From positions 248,001-312,000 of the forward strand of contig JAPWJZ010000006.1 of assembly GCA_028283745.1 (NCBI GenBank): 64,000 bases of DNA, in the 5' to 3' direction. The notes under the pieces are model-generated. The model was not told where the DNA came from. It searched no databases and saw only the letters and a list, made by a program, of their open reading frames with translations. Source of the stretch: Micavibrio sp. Its GTDB lineage: Bacteria; Pseudomonadota; Alphaproteobacteria; Micavibrionales; UBA2020. This document shows positions 1-7,951 of this stretch, one piece after another. Positions within the stretch are counted from its first letter, which is position 1. Each line of letters opens with the position of its first letter. Both the position numbers and the translations under genes were made by a program.

Positions 1-407
1 GACAGGGTCTGCGCTTTCTGCTCGAGAATTTTGCCGATGCCAACCTCTTCCGCAACGTCAATCACCTGCTTGGTGACATCCAGCCCCGGAATTTTCTGCG
101 ACCATGCCATGTAGGTCAGGCATTGGCGCAGGCTGAGGCCTTCATAAAGGCCGAAGAAGTCGGAAAGATAGCCGGTCATGCGGTGGACTTCGCGCGGGTG
201 GTCGGTCACGTCCATGCCGCCGATGGTGATTTTGCCGCTATGAATTTTTTCAAGCGCAACGATGCAGCGCAAAAGCGTGGTCTTGCCCGCGCCGTTGGGG
301 CCCACCAAAGCCACCACGCTGCCCTGGTCGATGCTGAAGGATACGTCGTGGAGCACCTTCTTGTCGGGATACTCGAAGTTAAGGCCGTCGACCTCTACCA
401 TTTTCAT
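1..407 (-). CDS. ABC transporter ATP-binding protein (N-terminal part, cut by window edge)
   Basis: Reading leftwards from an ATG at 407, the frame is open to the window edge and gives about 135 residues. It starts MKMVEVDGLNFEYPDKKVL and has a Walker A motif GPNGAGKTT near residue 38, followed by the Q-loop region. This is the nucleotide-binding subunit of an ABC transporter and looks most like the ABC-2 or drug-export class that pairs with a separate membrane subunit; the signature motif and Walker B lie outside the window. A GGAG ribosome site sits 9-10 bases before the start. It is divergent from the polyamine operon, with 114 bases between the two starts. Substrate unknown. Confidence 0.85.
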   Translation of the reverse strand, partial: MKMVEVDGLNFEYPDKKVLHDVSFSIDQGSVVALVGPNGAGKTTLLRCIVALEKIHSGKITIGGMDVTDHPREVHRMTGYLSDFFGLYEGLSLRQCLTYMAWSQKIPGLDVTKQVIDVAEEVGIGKILEQKAQTL

Positions 408-438
408 ATTTAAAATCTCCCGATTCCTGACCTCATGC

Positions 439-471
439 TAACAGTACAGGCTGTTATTATAAACAGCTGTT
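439..471. promoter_or_regulatory. Paired AACAG/CTGTT inverted repeats in the divergent promoter region
   Basis: TAACAG (439-444) and CTGTTA (451-456) form a perfect 6-base inverted repeat around a 6-base spacer. A second, uninterrupted palindrome AACAGCTGTT lies at 462-471. Both use the same AACAG/CTGTT half-site and both sit between the divergent starts at 407 and 522. This looks like a double operator; the cognate regulator is not in the window. Confidence 0.4.
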
Positions 472-521
472 AACTAAAATAGTTTTTGCGGCAACCCCCG
501 CGCCATGTTAAGAGAAAAATT

Positions 522-1514
522 ATGTCCTCCGGCCTCGAATTAAAGTCTGTCAGCAAGGTCTTCGCGCACCCCTCGGGGCCCGTCCGCGCGGTTGATGACG
601 TCAGCTTCCATATCCGCGCCAACGAGTTCTTTACCCTTTTGGGTCCCTCGGGCTGCGGAAAAACAACGTTGCTGCGCATGATTGCCGGGCTCGAGCTGCC
701 GACCGCCGGCCACATGATTTTGGACGGGCAGGATATTGCGACCCTGCCGCCGCATAAACGCCCCGTTAATACCGTCTTCCAAAGCTATGCCCTGTTCCCC
801 CACCTGACCGTACATGAAAACATCGCCTTCGGCATGAAGATGCAGAAAAAGACCGCCGCCGAAATCGGCGTTGCCGTGACCGATGCACTGAAGCTGGTGC
901 GCATGGAAGCCATGGCCAGCCGCAAGCCGCAGGAACTTTCCGGCGGGCAGCAGCAGCGCGTGGCCCTTGCCCGCGCCCTTGTCAACCACCCTAAAATCCT
1001 GCTGCTGGATGAATCCCTTTCCGCGCTCGATTATAAACTGCGCAAGGAAATGCAGCTTGAACTAAAGCGCCTGCAGCGCGACACCGGCATTACCTTCGTC
1101 TTCGTCACGCATGACCAGGATGAAGCGCTGTCCATGTCCGACCGCATTGCGGTGATGGAACGCGGCAAGGTCGCGCAAATCGGCACGCCGCAAGAAATTT
1201 ACGACAGCCCCGAAACGCGCTACGTCGCCAGCTTCATCGGCATCTGCAACTTTGTTTCCGCCAAAAGCCTTGGCGTTGCCAGCGGCGGTGAAATTGGCTT
1301 CCGGCCGGAAGATGCAGCGTTCACGCGCGGCAAGGGCATGCTTTCGGGCATCGTGCGCGATGTCACCTATCGCGGCGCGGTTACGCATTACAACGTGAAG
1401 CTGGACAGCGGCGAAGACATTATATTGTCCGAAGACGACCCGCAGGACGTAAAAGCCGGCGACCCCGTCGGCATTGACATTGCAAAGGAACGGTTGATCC
1501 GATGCAGGGCGTAA
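522..1514 (+). CDS. potA: Spermidine/putrescine ABC transporter ATPase PotA
   Basis: 330 residues. Walker [10 protein letters not shown] at 41-49, ABC signature LSGGQQQ at 139-145, Walker B ILLLDES at 159-165 followed by [10 protein letters not shown], the same wording as E. coli PotA, then the H-loop [11 protein letters not shown]. The C-terminal part (about 235-330) is a TOBE-like regulatory domain. It energises polyamine import at the inner face of the cytoplasmic membrane together with the two permeases that follow. The frame is open upstream to a TTG at 486, but the ATG at 522, preceded by AAGAGA, starts the conserved protein. First gene of a run of overlapping genes to 6402. Confidence 0.93.
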   Translation: MSSGLELKSVSKVFAHPSGPVRAVDDVSFHIRANEFFTLLGPSGCGKTTLLRMIAGLELPTAGHMILDGQDIATLPPHKRPVNTVFQSYALFPHLTVHENIAFGMKMQKKTAAEIGVAVTDALKLVRMEAMASRKPQELSGGQQQRVALARALVNHPKILLLDESLSALDYKLRKEMQLELKRLQRDTGITFVFVTHDQDEALSMSDRIAVMERGKVAQIGTPQEIYDSPETRYVASFIGICNFVSAKSLGVASGGEIGFRPEDAAFTRGKGMLSGIVRDVTYRGAVTHYNVKLDSGEDIILSEDDPQDVKAGDPVGIDIAKERLIRCRA

Positions 1515-2392
1515 AGCGCAAGACCATCTGGCTCGCCGCGCCCTTCCTGTCGCTGATGGGCATTTTTTTCATCCTGCCGCTGCTGCTCATCGTCGCCTAT
1601 TCGTTTTTGCAGGCGGGGGATAACGGCGGGGTGCTGTGGCACTTCTCGCTTGAGGGCTACACGCAAATTCTTTACAGCCGCGACCTTGACGACAAGCTGG
1701 TGTTTGACAGCGGCTACCTTGAAATTTTCGGGCGCTCGGTTGCGTTGGCGGCGCTTTGCACATTTATATGCCTGCTGGTCGGCTTTCCCATGGCGTACCA
1801 CATGGCAACACGCCCGCCCGCCCGCCGCAACCTGTGGATTTTGCTGGTCACTATTCCGTTCTGGACTAACCTGCTCATCCGCACCTATGCCTGGATGCTG
1901 ATTTTGCGCAGCGACGGGCTGCTGAACCGCAGCCTGATCAGCCTGGGCATTGTGGATGCGGATAGGCCGCTGGAACTGCTCTATAACAATTCCGCCATCG
2001 CCATCGGCCTGCTGTACAGCTACCTGCCCTTTATGGTGCTGCCGATATATTCCAACCTCGAGCGCATGGACTGGCGCCTGGCCGAAGCCGCTTCCGACCT
2101 GTATGCCACGCGCTGGCAGACGCTGCGGCACGTGATATTGCCGCTGGCGCGCCCCGGTATTGTCTCCGGCTGCGTGCTGGTATTTACGCCCTCCATTGGT
2201 TCCTACCTTACCTCCAACCTGCTCGGCGGCGGAAAAACCTTGATGCTTGGCAACCTTATCGAGCAGCAATTCGGCTTTTCCAGCAACTGGCCGTTCGGCT
2301 CCGCTATTTCGGTCGTGTTGATGGCGGTCGTCATGATCTGCCTTATCATCATGGCGCGCCGCGGCGGCCGGGGCCTTGAGGATTTGCTTTAA
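1502..2392 (+). CDS. potB: Polyamine ABC transporter permease PotB
   Basis: 296 residues, about six membrane segments. The first helix (about 13-33, [19 protein letters not shown]) and the cytoplasmic EAA loop ([20 protein letters not shown], near 195-215) mark a type I ABC importer permease of the PotB/PotH class. It forms the membrane channel with PotC and docks on PotA through the EAA loop. It starts inside potA (13-base overlap), which implies translational coupling, and its stop overlaps the potC start by one base (TAATG). Confidence 0.92.
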   Translation: MQGVKRKTIWLAAPFLSLMGIFFILPLLLIVAYSFLQAGDNGGVLWHFSLEGYTQILYSRDLDDKLVFDSGYLEIFGRSVALAALCTFICLLVGFPMAYHMATRPPARRNLWILLVTIPFWTNLLIRTYAWMLILRSDGLLNRSLISLGIVDADRPLELLYNNSAIAIGLLYSYLPFMVLPIYSNLERMDWRLAEAASDLYATRWQTLRHVILPLARPGIVSGCVLVFTPSIGSYLTSNLLGGGKTLMLGNLIEQQFGFSSNWPFGSAISVVLMAVVMICLIIMARRGGRGLEDLL

Positions 2393-3183
2393 TGGCCGAA
2401 GCGCATACAACCCGCATGGCCGCAATGGCCCCCATTTCATGGCTGTCGCTCGCTTTCCTGTATACGCCCATCGCTGTCGTGCTTATTTTCTCGTTCAACA
2501 GCAGCGCCATTATTACCCAGTGGGAAGGCTTCAGCTTTAAATGGTATGGCGAGGCGCTGGGGGATGAAGCCCTGCACGACGCCGCCATAAACTCCCTTAT
2601 CGTCAGCGTCGGGGCGATGGTTTTTTCAACCCTTATCGCGCTGATGGTCGCGCTGGCCATGCATGGCCACCTGCCGCGCCGCGCCCGCCATTCCACCATG
2701 TGGATGATGACGTTGCCGCTGCTCATCCCTGAAATTGTCATTGCGCTGGCCACCATGTCTTTCTTCGCGCTGGCGGGCATCAACCTTGGCATTTTCAACG
2801 TGTTGATTGCGCATATCGTGTTCTGCATTCCCTTTGCCTATTCGCCCATCCGCGCGCGGCTTGGCACCATTCCGCCCGCGCTGTTCGAGGCCGCGGGGGA
2901 TTTGTATGCCAACCAGTGGAAGACTTTGCGTTACCTCGCCCTGCCGCTGATGGTGCCGGGAATCGTATCGGGCGCGATGCTGGCCTTCATCACCTCGCTG
3001 GATGATGTCATAATCACCCAGTTCGTGGCCCCGCCCGGTGCGGCCACGCTGCCTGTTTACATTTTTAGTAAAGTCCGCAAGGCCATTACGCCGGAGATCA
3101 ACGCCATATCATCCCTGCTTCTGGCGCTGTCGATCACCATCGTGCTAGTATCTTATCTCATCAACAGAAAAAAGGCGGTGTAG
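2392..3183 (+). CDS. potC: Polyamine ABC transporter permease PotC
   Basis: 263 residues, about six membrane segments. The EAA loop reads EAAGDLYANQWKTLRYLALP near 165-185, and the C-terminal segment LDDVIITQFVAPPG is typical of PotC/PotI. It is the second channel subunit of the importer. Its ATG shares one base with the potB stop. The paralogy to PotB is clear in the loop, but the sequences are otherwise divergent, as expected for the heterodimer. Confidence 0.92.
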   Translation: MAEAHTTRMAAMAPISWLSLAFLYTPIAVVLIFSFNSSAIITQWEGFSFKWYGEALGDEALHDAAINSLIVSVGAMVFSTLIALMVALAMHGHLPRRARHSTMWMMTLPLLIPEIVIALATMSFFALAGINLGIFNVLIAHIVFCIPFAYSPIRARLGTIPPALFEAAGDLYANQWKTLRYLALPLMVPGIVSGAMLAFITSLDDVIITQFVAPPGAATLPVYIFSKVRKAITPEINAISSLLLALSITIVLVSYLINRKKAV

Positions 3184-3185
3184 CC

Positions 3186-4235
3186 ATGACATGCGTTTCG
3201 TTCAAATCCGTGCTGCTGGCATCGGCTTTCAGCATCTGCCTTCTGGCGGCGTCATCCGCCGCCCATGCCGCCGATGAAAAAACGCTGTACGTATATACCT
3301 GGGATACGTATGCGGACAAAGACCTGTTCAAGCAGTTTGAAACCGAAACCGGCATCAAGGTCGTCACCGACATTTATTCGTCCAACGACGAATTGCTGGC
3401 AAAGCTGAAAAGCGGCGCCGCCTATGACATCGTCGTGCCGTCCGGCAACTACGTGCCCCGGCTGGTAAGCGAAAAACTGCTGCAGCCCCTGCCCGCCGAT
3501 ACGCGCAAGTTCGGCGACAGCATGGTGAAGCCCATGCAGCACCCTGCCTATGACCCCGACGTTACTTATGTGCTGCCGCTTTTCTACGGCACAACCGGCC
3601 TTGCCGTGAACACCAAGCTGACGAAAGATAAATTCGACAGCTGGAAAGACTTCTTCGACCGCCCGGCAGGCGCCGCCAAAAACCTTGGCGTGCTGGATGA
3701 TGTGGGCACGCTGCTGGATGTTGCGTCCCTTAAAGTCGACAAGCCCTATTGCGATGCCACGCCCGCAACGCTGAAGGCCATTCAGGCCATGCTGCTGGCG
3801 CAAAAGCCCTTCGTGAAGGTTTACGGCTCGACCGGTTATACGGAGCGCATGGCCGCCAACGAAGTAGCCGTGCAAATGGCCTGGAGCGGCGACGCCTTCA
3901 AGGCGCGTGAACAAAACCCCGCCATTCAGTACGTCTACCCGTCCGAGGGGGTGGAACTGTGGGCGGATAACCTTGCCATTCCCGTCAGCGCGGGCAACGT
4001 GGACGCTGCCAAAAAATTCATCGCCTTCGTGCTGCGCTCCGATGTGCAGGTGGTTTATTCCGACTACACCGGCATGCCGCCGACACAACAGGGCGCCGCC
4101 GACCAGCTGCCGGAAAAGCTGAAAAACGCACCGGAATATAACATTCCCGCCAGCGCCAAGGGCATTGTTTCCATGGCCTGCCCGCCCGCCGTCAACAAGA
4201 GTTACCAAAAAATCTGGGAGAGCGTGCAGAAATGA
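3186..4235 (+). CDS. potD: Periplasmic polyamine-binding protein, PotD/PotF type
   Basis: 349 residues. Residues 1-28 are a classical signal peptide ending SSAAHA before the mature ADEKTLYVYTWDTY. The mature protein follows the PotD/PotF pattern: an early YTWDTY strand, the SNDELLAKL segment, VVPSGNYV, FYGTTGLAVN and AWSGDAFKA, where aromatic and acidic residues line the polyamine site in known members. It captures ligand in the periplasm and delivers it to PotB/PotC. Two bases separate it from potC, and its stop overlaps the next start (ATGA). I cannot tell spermidine from putrescine preference by eye. Confidence 0.9.
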   Translation: MTCVSFKSVLLASAFSICLLAASSAAHAADEKTLYVYTWDTYADKDLFKQFETETGIKVVTDIYSSNDELLAKLKSGAAYDIVVPSGNYVPRLVSEKLLQPLPADTRKFGDSMVKPMQHPAYDPDVTYVLPLFYGTTGLAVNTKLTKDKFDSWKDFFDRPAGAAKNLGVLDDVGTLLDVASLKVDKPYCDATPATLKAIQAMLLAQKPFVKVYGSTGYTERMAANEVAVQMAWSGDAFKAREQNPAIQYVYPSEGVELWADNLAIPVSAGNVDAAKKFIAFVLRSDVQVVYSDYTGMPPTQQGAADQLPEKLKNAPEYNIPASAKGIVSMACPPAVNKSYQKIWESVQK

Positions 4236-5266
4236 GAAGCCTGATCGTTGCTCTTCTTCTGGCGGCAATTGCAGGCTCTCTTTGGTACTTTCTCAACCGC
4301 CCCAAGGAGGACTTGAGGATTTACACGTGGGATACTTACGTGGCGCCGGATCTTTTCAAGAAATTTGAAAAGGAAACGCGCATCCGCGTCATCCCCATTC
4401 TTTTCTACAGCAATGATGAACTGGAAGCGAAGCTGAAGACCGGCGCGGTGTTCGACCTTGTCATGCCGTCCGGCAACTACGTGTCGCGCCTTGTGGATGC
4501 GAAGCTGCTGCAGCCCCTGCCGCCGCAAATCCAGGCACTGGGCGCGCAGATGGATGCGCCGGTGCAGCACCCTGTGTATGACCCCGACTACAAATGGTCG
4601 GTGCCGCTGTTTTACGGCACCACCGGCATTGCGGTGGACCACAGCCGCACCTCCGAAACCATCACCAGCTGGAACCAGCTGTTCACCCGCCCCGCCGGCG
4701 AGAAGCCGGAAATCGGCATGCTCGATGAAGTATCCACCCTTATGGCCGTCACATCCATTGCCGCAGGCTCCAACTATTGCGACATGTCGCCGGAAATTTT
4801 GACGCGCATTGAACAAATGCTGCGCGCGCAAAAACCCTACGTCAAAAGCTATGAAGCCGAAGCTTACTTCGAGCATCTGGCGGCGGATGACCGCACGCTG
4901 CAACTGGCATGGAGCGGCGATGCCTTTATCGCCCGCCTCAAAAACCCCAATATCCAGTACATCTACCCCAAAGAGGGCGTGGAGCTGTGGCTGGACACCA
5001 TGGCCATTCCCGCCAATGCCCCCAACCCGAAGGCGGCGGCGAAGTTCATGGAATTTGTGCTGAAGCCCGAAAATCAGGCGCAATACGCCGAAGTATCGCG
5101 CAGCATGCCGTCCGTCGGCGCAACCCACGCCTTCCTGCCGGAAGAAATGCAGACCGCGCCGGAAATGAACGTGCCGCCCGGCACACGGGCGGTTATTTCC
5201 AGCGTCTGCGCCCCGCATGCCATTGCACTCTATAACGACCTTGTCGGTAGAATCATCGGTAAATGA
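4232..5266 (+). CDS. Second PotD/PotF-type polyamine-binding protein, membrane-anchored
   Basis: 344 residues, a diverged paralogue of the preceding protein with the same landmarks: LRIYTWDTYVAPDLFKKFE, YSNDELEAKLKTG, VMPSGNYVSRL, FYGTTGIAVD and AWSGDAFIA. Its N-terminus (MRSLIVALLLAAIAGSLWYF) is hydrophobic but ends in NRPKED with no clear Ala-X-Ala site or lipobox cysteine, so it may stay tethered to the inner membrane by one helix instead of being released. It overlaps its neighbours by four bases on both sides. Two binding proteins serving one permease pair suggests two ligand ranges; that is inference. Confidence 0.85.
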   Translation: MRSLIVALLLAAIAGSLWYFLNRPKEDLRIYTWDTYVAPDLFKKFEKETRIRVIPILFYSNDELEAKLKTGAVFDLVMPSGNYVSRLVDAKLLQPLPPQIQALGAQMDAPVQHPVYDPDYKWSVPLFYGTTGIAVDHSRTSETITSWNQLFTRPAGEKPEIGMLDEVSTLMAVTSIAAGSNYCDMSPEILTRIEQMLRAQKPYVKSYEAEAYFEHLAADDRTLQLAWSGDAFIARLKNPNIQYIYPKEGVELWLDTMAIPANAPNPKAAAKFMEFVLKPENQAQYAEVSRSMPSVGATHAFLPEEMQTAPEMNVPPGTRAVISSVCAPHAIALYNDLVGRIIGK

Positions 5267-6402
5267 GCCCTGGCACGCCCACAACGCCCCTGCCGAAGAA
5301 GGTGCTGATTATCGGCGCTTACGGCACTTTTGGCCTGCGCATTACGCGCTGGCTGGCAGCGGATCCGGCCATCAAGGTCATCATCGCCGGGCGCTCGCAC
5401 GAGAAATGCGAAAAGCTGGCGCGGGAACTGCAAAGCTCACCCAACCTGCCGCTGTACCACGCGCTTGATGCGCATAGCGGCTTGGCGGCGGTGCTGGAAC
5501 GGCTGAAGCCCGAAATTGTCATCCATACCTCCGGCCCGTTTCAGGGGCAGTCATATGATGTTGCCGAAGCCTGCATTGCCGCCGGCTGCCATTACATTGA
5601 CCTTGCGGATGGCCGCACGTTTGTTTCCGACATCACGAAACTGGATGCGGCGGCGAAAGCAAAAAACGTGACCGTGATCAGCGGGGCGAGTTCCGTGCCA
5701 TGCCTTACCGCCGCAGTCATCGACCATTACGTGCCGAAATTCCGCAGCATTACCGGCCTTGATTACGGCATTGCCACATCCATCAATGCGGATGTCGGCG
5801 TTGCGACGACGGCGGGCGTTCTCAGCTACGCGGGCAAGCCCTTCACCACCTTGAAGGACGGCCATATGCAGGTCGTATACGGATGGCAGGGACTGACCGC
5901 GCATAACTACCCCGACATCGGCATGCGCCTGATGGGCAATTGCGACGTGCCCGACCTTGCCCTGTTCCCCGAGCGTTACAAAGGCCTGCGCGACGTAAAA
6001 TTCACTGCCGGCGTCGAAGTCTATGCGCTGCATCTTGGCGTTTGGCTCGCGTCATGGCTGGTGCGCTGGGGGCGGCTTAAAAACCTTGGCGATTACGCTG
6101 GAAAGCTGATGCATTACGCCACCTACTTCAAGCCCCTTGGCACCAAGCAAAGCGGCTTTCACATGCGCCTGTCGGGCTATTCGCATGAAGGGCTTGAAAA
6201 GCGCGTAACGTTTTACATTATCGCAGGCTCAAACGACGGGGTTTATATTCCCGTGGCCGCCGCCGTGCTGTGCGCGCAGCAGCTGGCGAACGGCGGCATC
6301 ACGCGGCGCGGCGCCTTCCCCTGCCTTGACGTCATTACCTTGCAGCAATACCTCACCGCGCTGGCGGATAAAGATATCCGCAGCATGGAAGAAGAGGGTT
6401 AA
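5263..6402 (+). CDS. Saccharopine-dehydrogenase-like NAD(P)-binding oxidoreductase
   Basis: 379 residues. An N-terminal Rossmann fold is visible as KVLIIGAYGTFG (about 12-23) followed by IIAGRSHEKCEKLA, the pattern of the saccharopine dehydrogenase NADP-binding family. Then come VIHTSGPFQGQSYDVAEAC and YIDLADGR. The remainder matches no enzyme I can name. Saccharopine-dehydrogenase relatives include carboxynorspermidine dehydrogenase of polyamine synthesis, and this gene is translationally coupled (ATGA, 5263-5266) to a polyamine transporter, so a role in polyamine metabolism is possible but unproven. It is the last gene of the operon; the convergent efflux block ends 10 bases further on. Confidence 0.75.
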   Translation: MSPGTPTTPLPKKVLIIGAYGTFGLRITRWLAADPAIKVIIAGRSHEKCEKLARELQSSPNLPLYHALDAHSGLAAVLERLKPEIVIHTSGPFQGQSYDVAEACIAAGCHYIDLADGRTFVSDITKLDAAAKAKNVTVISGASSVPCLTAAVIDHYVPKFRSITGLDYGIATSINADVGVATTAGVLSYAGKPFTTLKDGHMQVVYGWQGLTAHNYPDIGMRLMGNCDVPDLALFPERYKGLRDVKFTAGVEVYALHLGVWLASWLVRWGRLKNLGDYAGKLMHYATYFKPLGTKQSGFHMRLSGYSHEGLEKRVTFYIIAGSNDGVYIPVAAAVLCAQQLANGGITRRGAFPCLDVITLQQYLTALADKDIRSMEEEG

Positions 6403-6412
6403 TTATCCCCGC

Positions 6413-7912
6413 TTAATTCTTCTTTTTGCCCTTGGTCGACGGTTCTTCCACGATGGGCTGCGATGCGCCGACCGCCGGCGTCATTGTCGCGGCAGATGTG
6501 GCTGCTGCCACTGCGGTTTTGGCCGCGGGCTTCACCGTATCCACCCAGCCGCCGCCAAGCGCTTTGTAAAGGTTGATGGCAGCTTCCAGCGTTTCAAGGC
6601 GGACGGAAGCATAGGCATCTTCCGCCGAAATCAGCGTGCGCTGCGAATCCAGCATCGTCTGGTAATCGGCAGAGCCTGCTTCATAAAGGCCGCGCGACAG
6701 CTCGTAGCTTTTGCGGGCCTGCTGCATGGCTTCATACAGCGCGTCTTCACGCAGGCGCGCGGTTTTGACGGCCATGAGTGAATCATTCACTTCCTGCAGC
6801 GCGGTCAGCACCGTCAGGCGGTATTCCTGCGCAATTTCAACCTGGCGTGCCGTGGCAAGTTCAACCCCGCCCTGCAATGCGCCGCCGCGGAAAATAGGCG
6901 CCAGCAGCGATGCCGCAACCGACAGCGTCGTCGTTGCCGGGTCCGCCACCGGAATAAACCCGAGGCCGGCACCCGCCGACAGATTCAGCGTCGGGAAGAA
7001 AGCCGCGCGCGCAACGCCAATGTCGGCATTGGCCGAGACAAGGTTTTCTTCCGCCGATTTAATGTCAGGCCGCTGTGCCAGCACCGTGGAGGGCTGGGAT
7101 ACCGGCACCTTCGGCACGGTGATGGTGTGAAGGCCCGTGCCCGTCAGGCCAAGGTCCTGCGGCGCTTTGCCCAAAAGAATAGCCAGCGCATTTTCAGCCG
7201 CGTCCTGCTGGCGTTGCAGCAGCGCCAGGCTTGCCTGCGACGTTGCCAGCGCGGATTTTTGCTGCGATACGTCAAGCAGCGAAACAGAACCTGCATCGTA
7301 CCGCGCCTGCGCGATTTTCAAGACTTCCTTGAGGATGCCGATGTTTTTCTGCGCCAGCGCCACGCGCTCCCGCAGGCTGAGCAGCGTGAAGTAACCGTCG
7401 GCGACGTCGCCCATGACGACAAGGCCGAGCGCATCATAGCTGTACATGCTGCCGCGCAAATTCGCCTGCGCCGCCGCAACGCCGGCGCGGTTCGCGCCAA
7501 ACAGGTCCAGTTCATACCCGACCGTCAGGCCAAGGTTGCTATTGCTGGCAAAATGGTTGCCGCCGGAATTGCCGTTGATGTTGTTGTTCTGGTTCGCGCC
7601 GGAGCTCAGCGACGCATCCACGGTCGGCAGCAGCGCTGCGCCCGCAATTTTGGCGCTGGCACGCGACTGGTTGACGCGGGCGAGCGATGCCTGCAGGTCA
7701 AGGTTATGCGAGAGTGCGTCGGACATGATGCCGTTCAGCTCACCGCTCTGGAAGCTTTTCCACCAGTCGGCGTTGATGGTTTCGCTGCCGGCAACAATGC
7801 TGCCGTCCTTCCAGGTGACGGGGAAGGCCACTTGCGGTTGCTTGTACTCGGGTATCAGCGAGCAGCCCGACATTACCAGCACGACGCAAAGGGCAGTCAA
7901 AGTCTTTCTCAT
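6413..7912 (-). CDS. Outer-membrane efflux lipoprotein (NodT/TolC-like OMF)
   Basis: 499 residues from the ATG at 7912, which follows a GGAGAGAGA ribosome site; the frame is open eight codons further but those lack one. Residues 1-17 are a lipoprotein signal with the cysteine of VMSGC at 17. The body has two outer-membrane-factor repeats (ASLARVNQSRASAKIAGAALLP and the matching SANADIGVARAAFFPTLNLSAG) with long helical stretches that build the periplasmic tunnel. The C-terminus is Ala-rich and Lys-rich (KGKKKN), unusual for the family. It most likely serves the MacAB and/or Emr pump encoded just upstream, as the outer-membrane exit duct. Confidence 0.9.
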   Translation of the reverse strand: MRKTLTALCVVLVMSGCSLIPEYKQPQVAFPVTWKDGSIVAGSETINADWWKSFQSGELNGIMSDALSHNLDLQASLARVNQSRASAKIAGAALLPTVDASLSSGANQNNNINGNSGGNHFASNSNLGLTVGYELDLFGANRAGVAAAQANLRGSMYSYDALGLVVMGDVADGYFTLLSLRERVALAQKNIGILKEVLKIAQARYDAGSVSLLDVSQQKSALATSQASLALLQRQQDAAENALAILLGKAPQDLGLTGTGLHTITVPKVPVSQPSTVLAQRPDIKSAEENLVSANADIGVARAAFFPTLNLSAGAGLGFIPVADPATTTLSVAASLLAPIFRGGALQGGVELATARQVEIAQEYRLTVLTALQEVNDSLMAVKTARLREDALYEAMQQARKSYELSRGLYEAGSADYQTMLDSQRTLISAEDAYASVRLETLEAAINLYKALGGGWVDTVKPAAKTAVAAATSAATMTPAVGASQPIVEEPSTKGKKKN

Positions 7913-7951
7913 GTCTCTCTCCAAAAAAAATTCCAAGTTTAGCGGGCAGCT

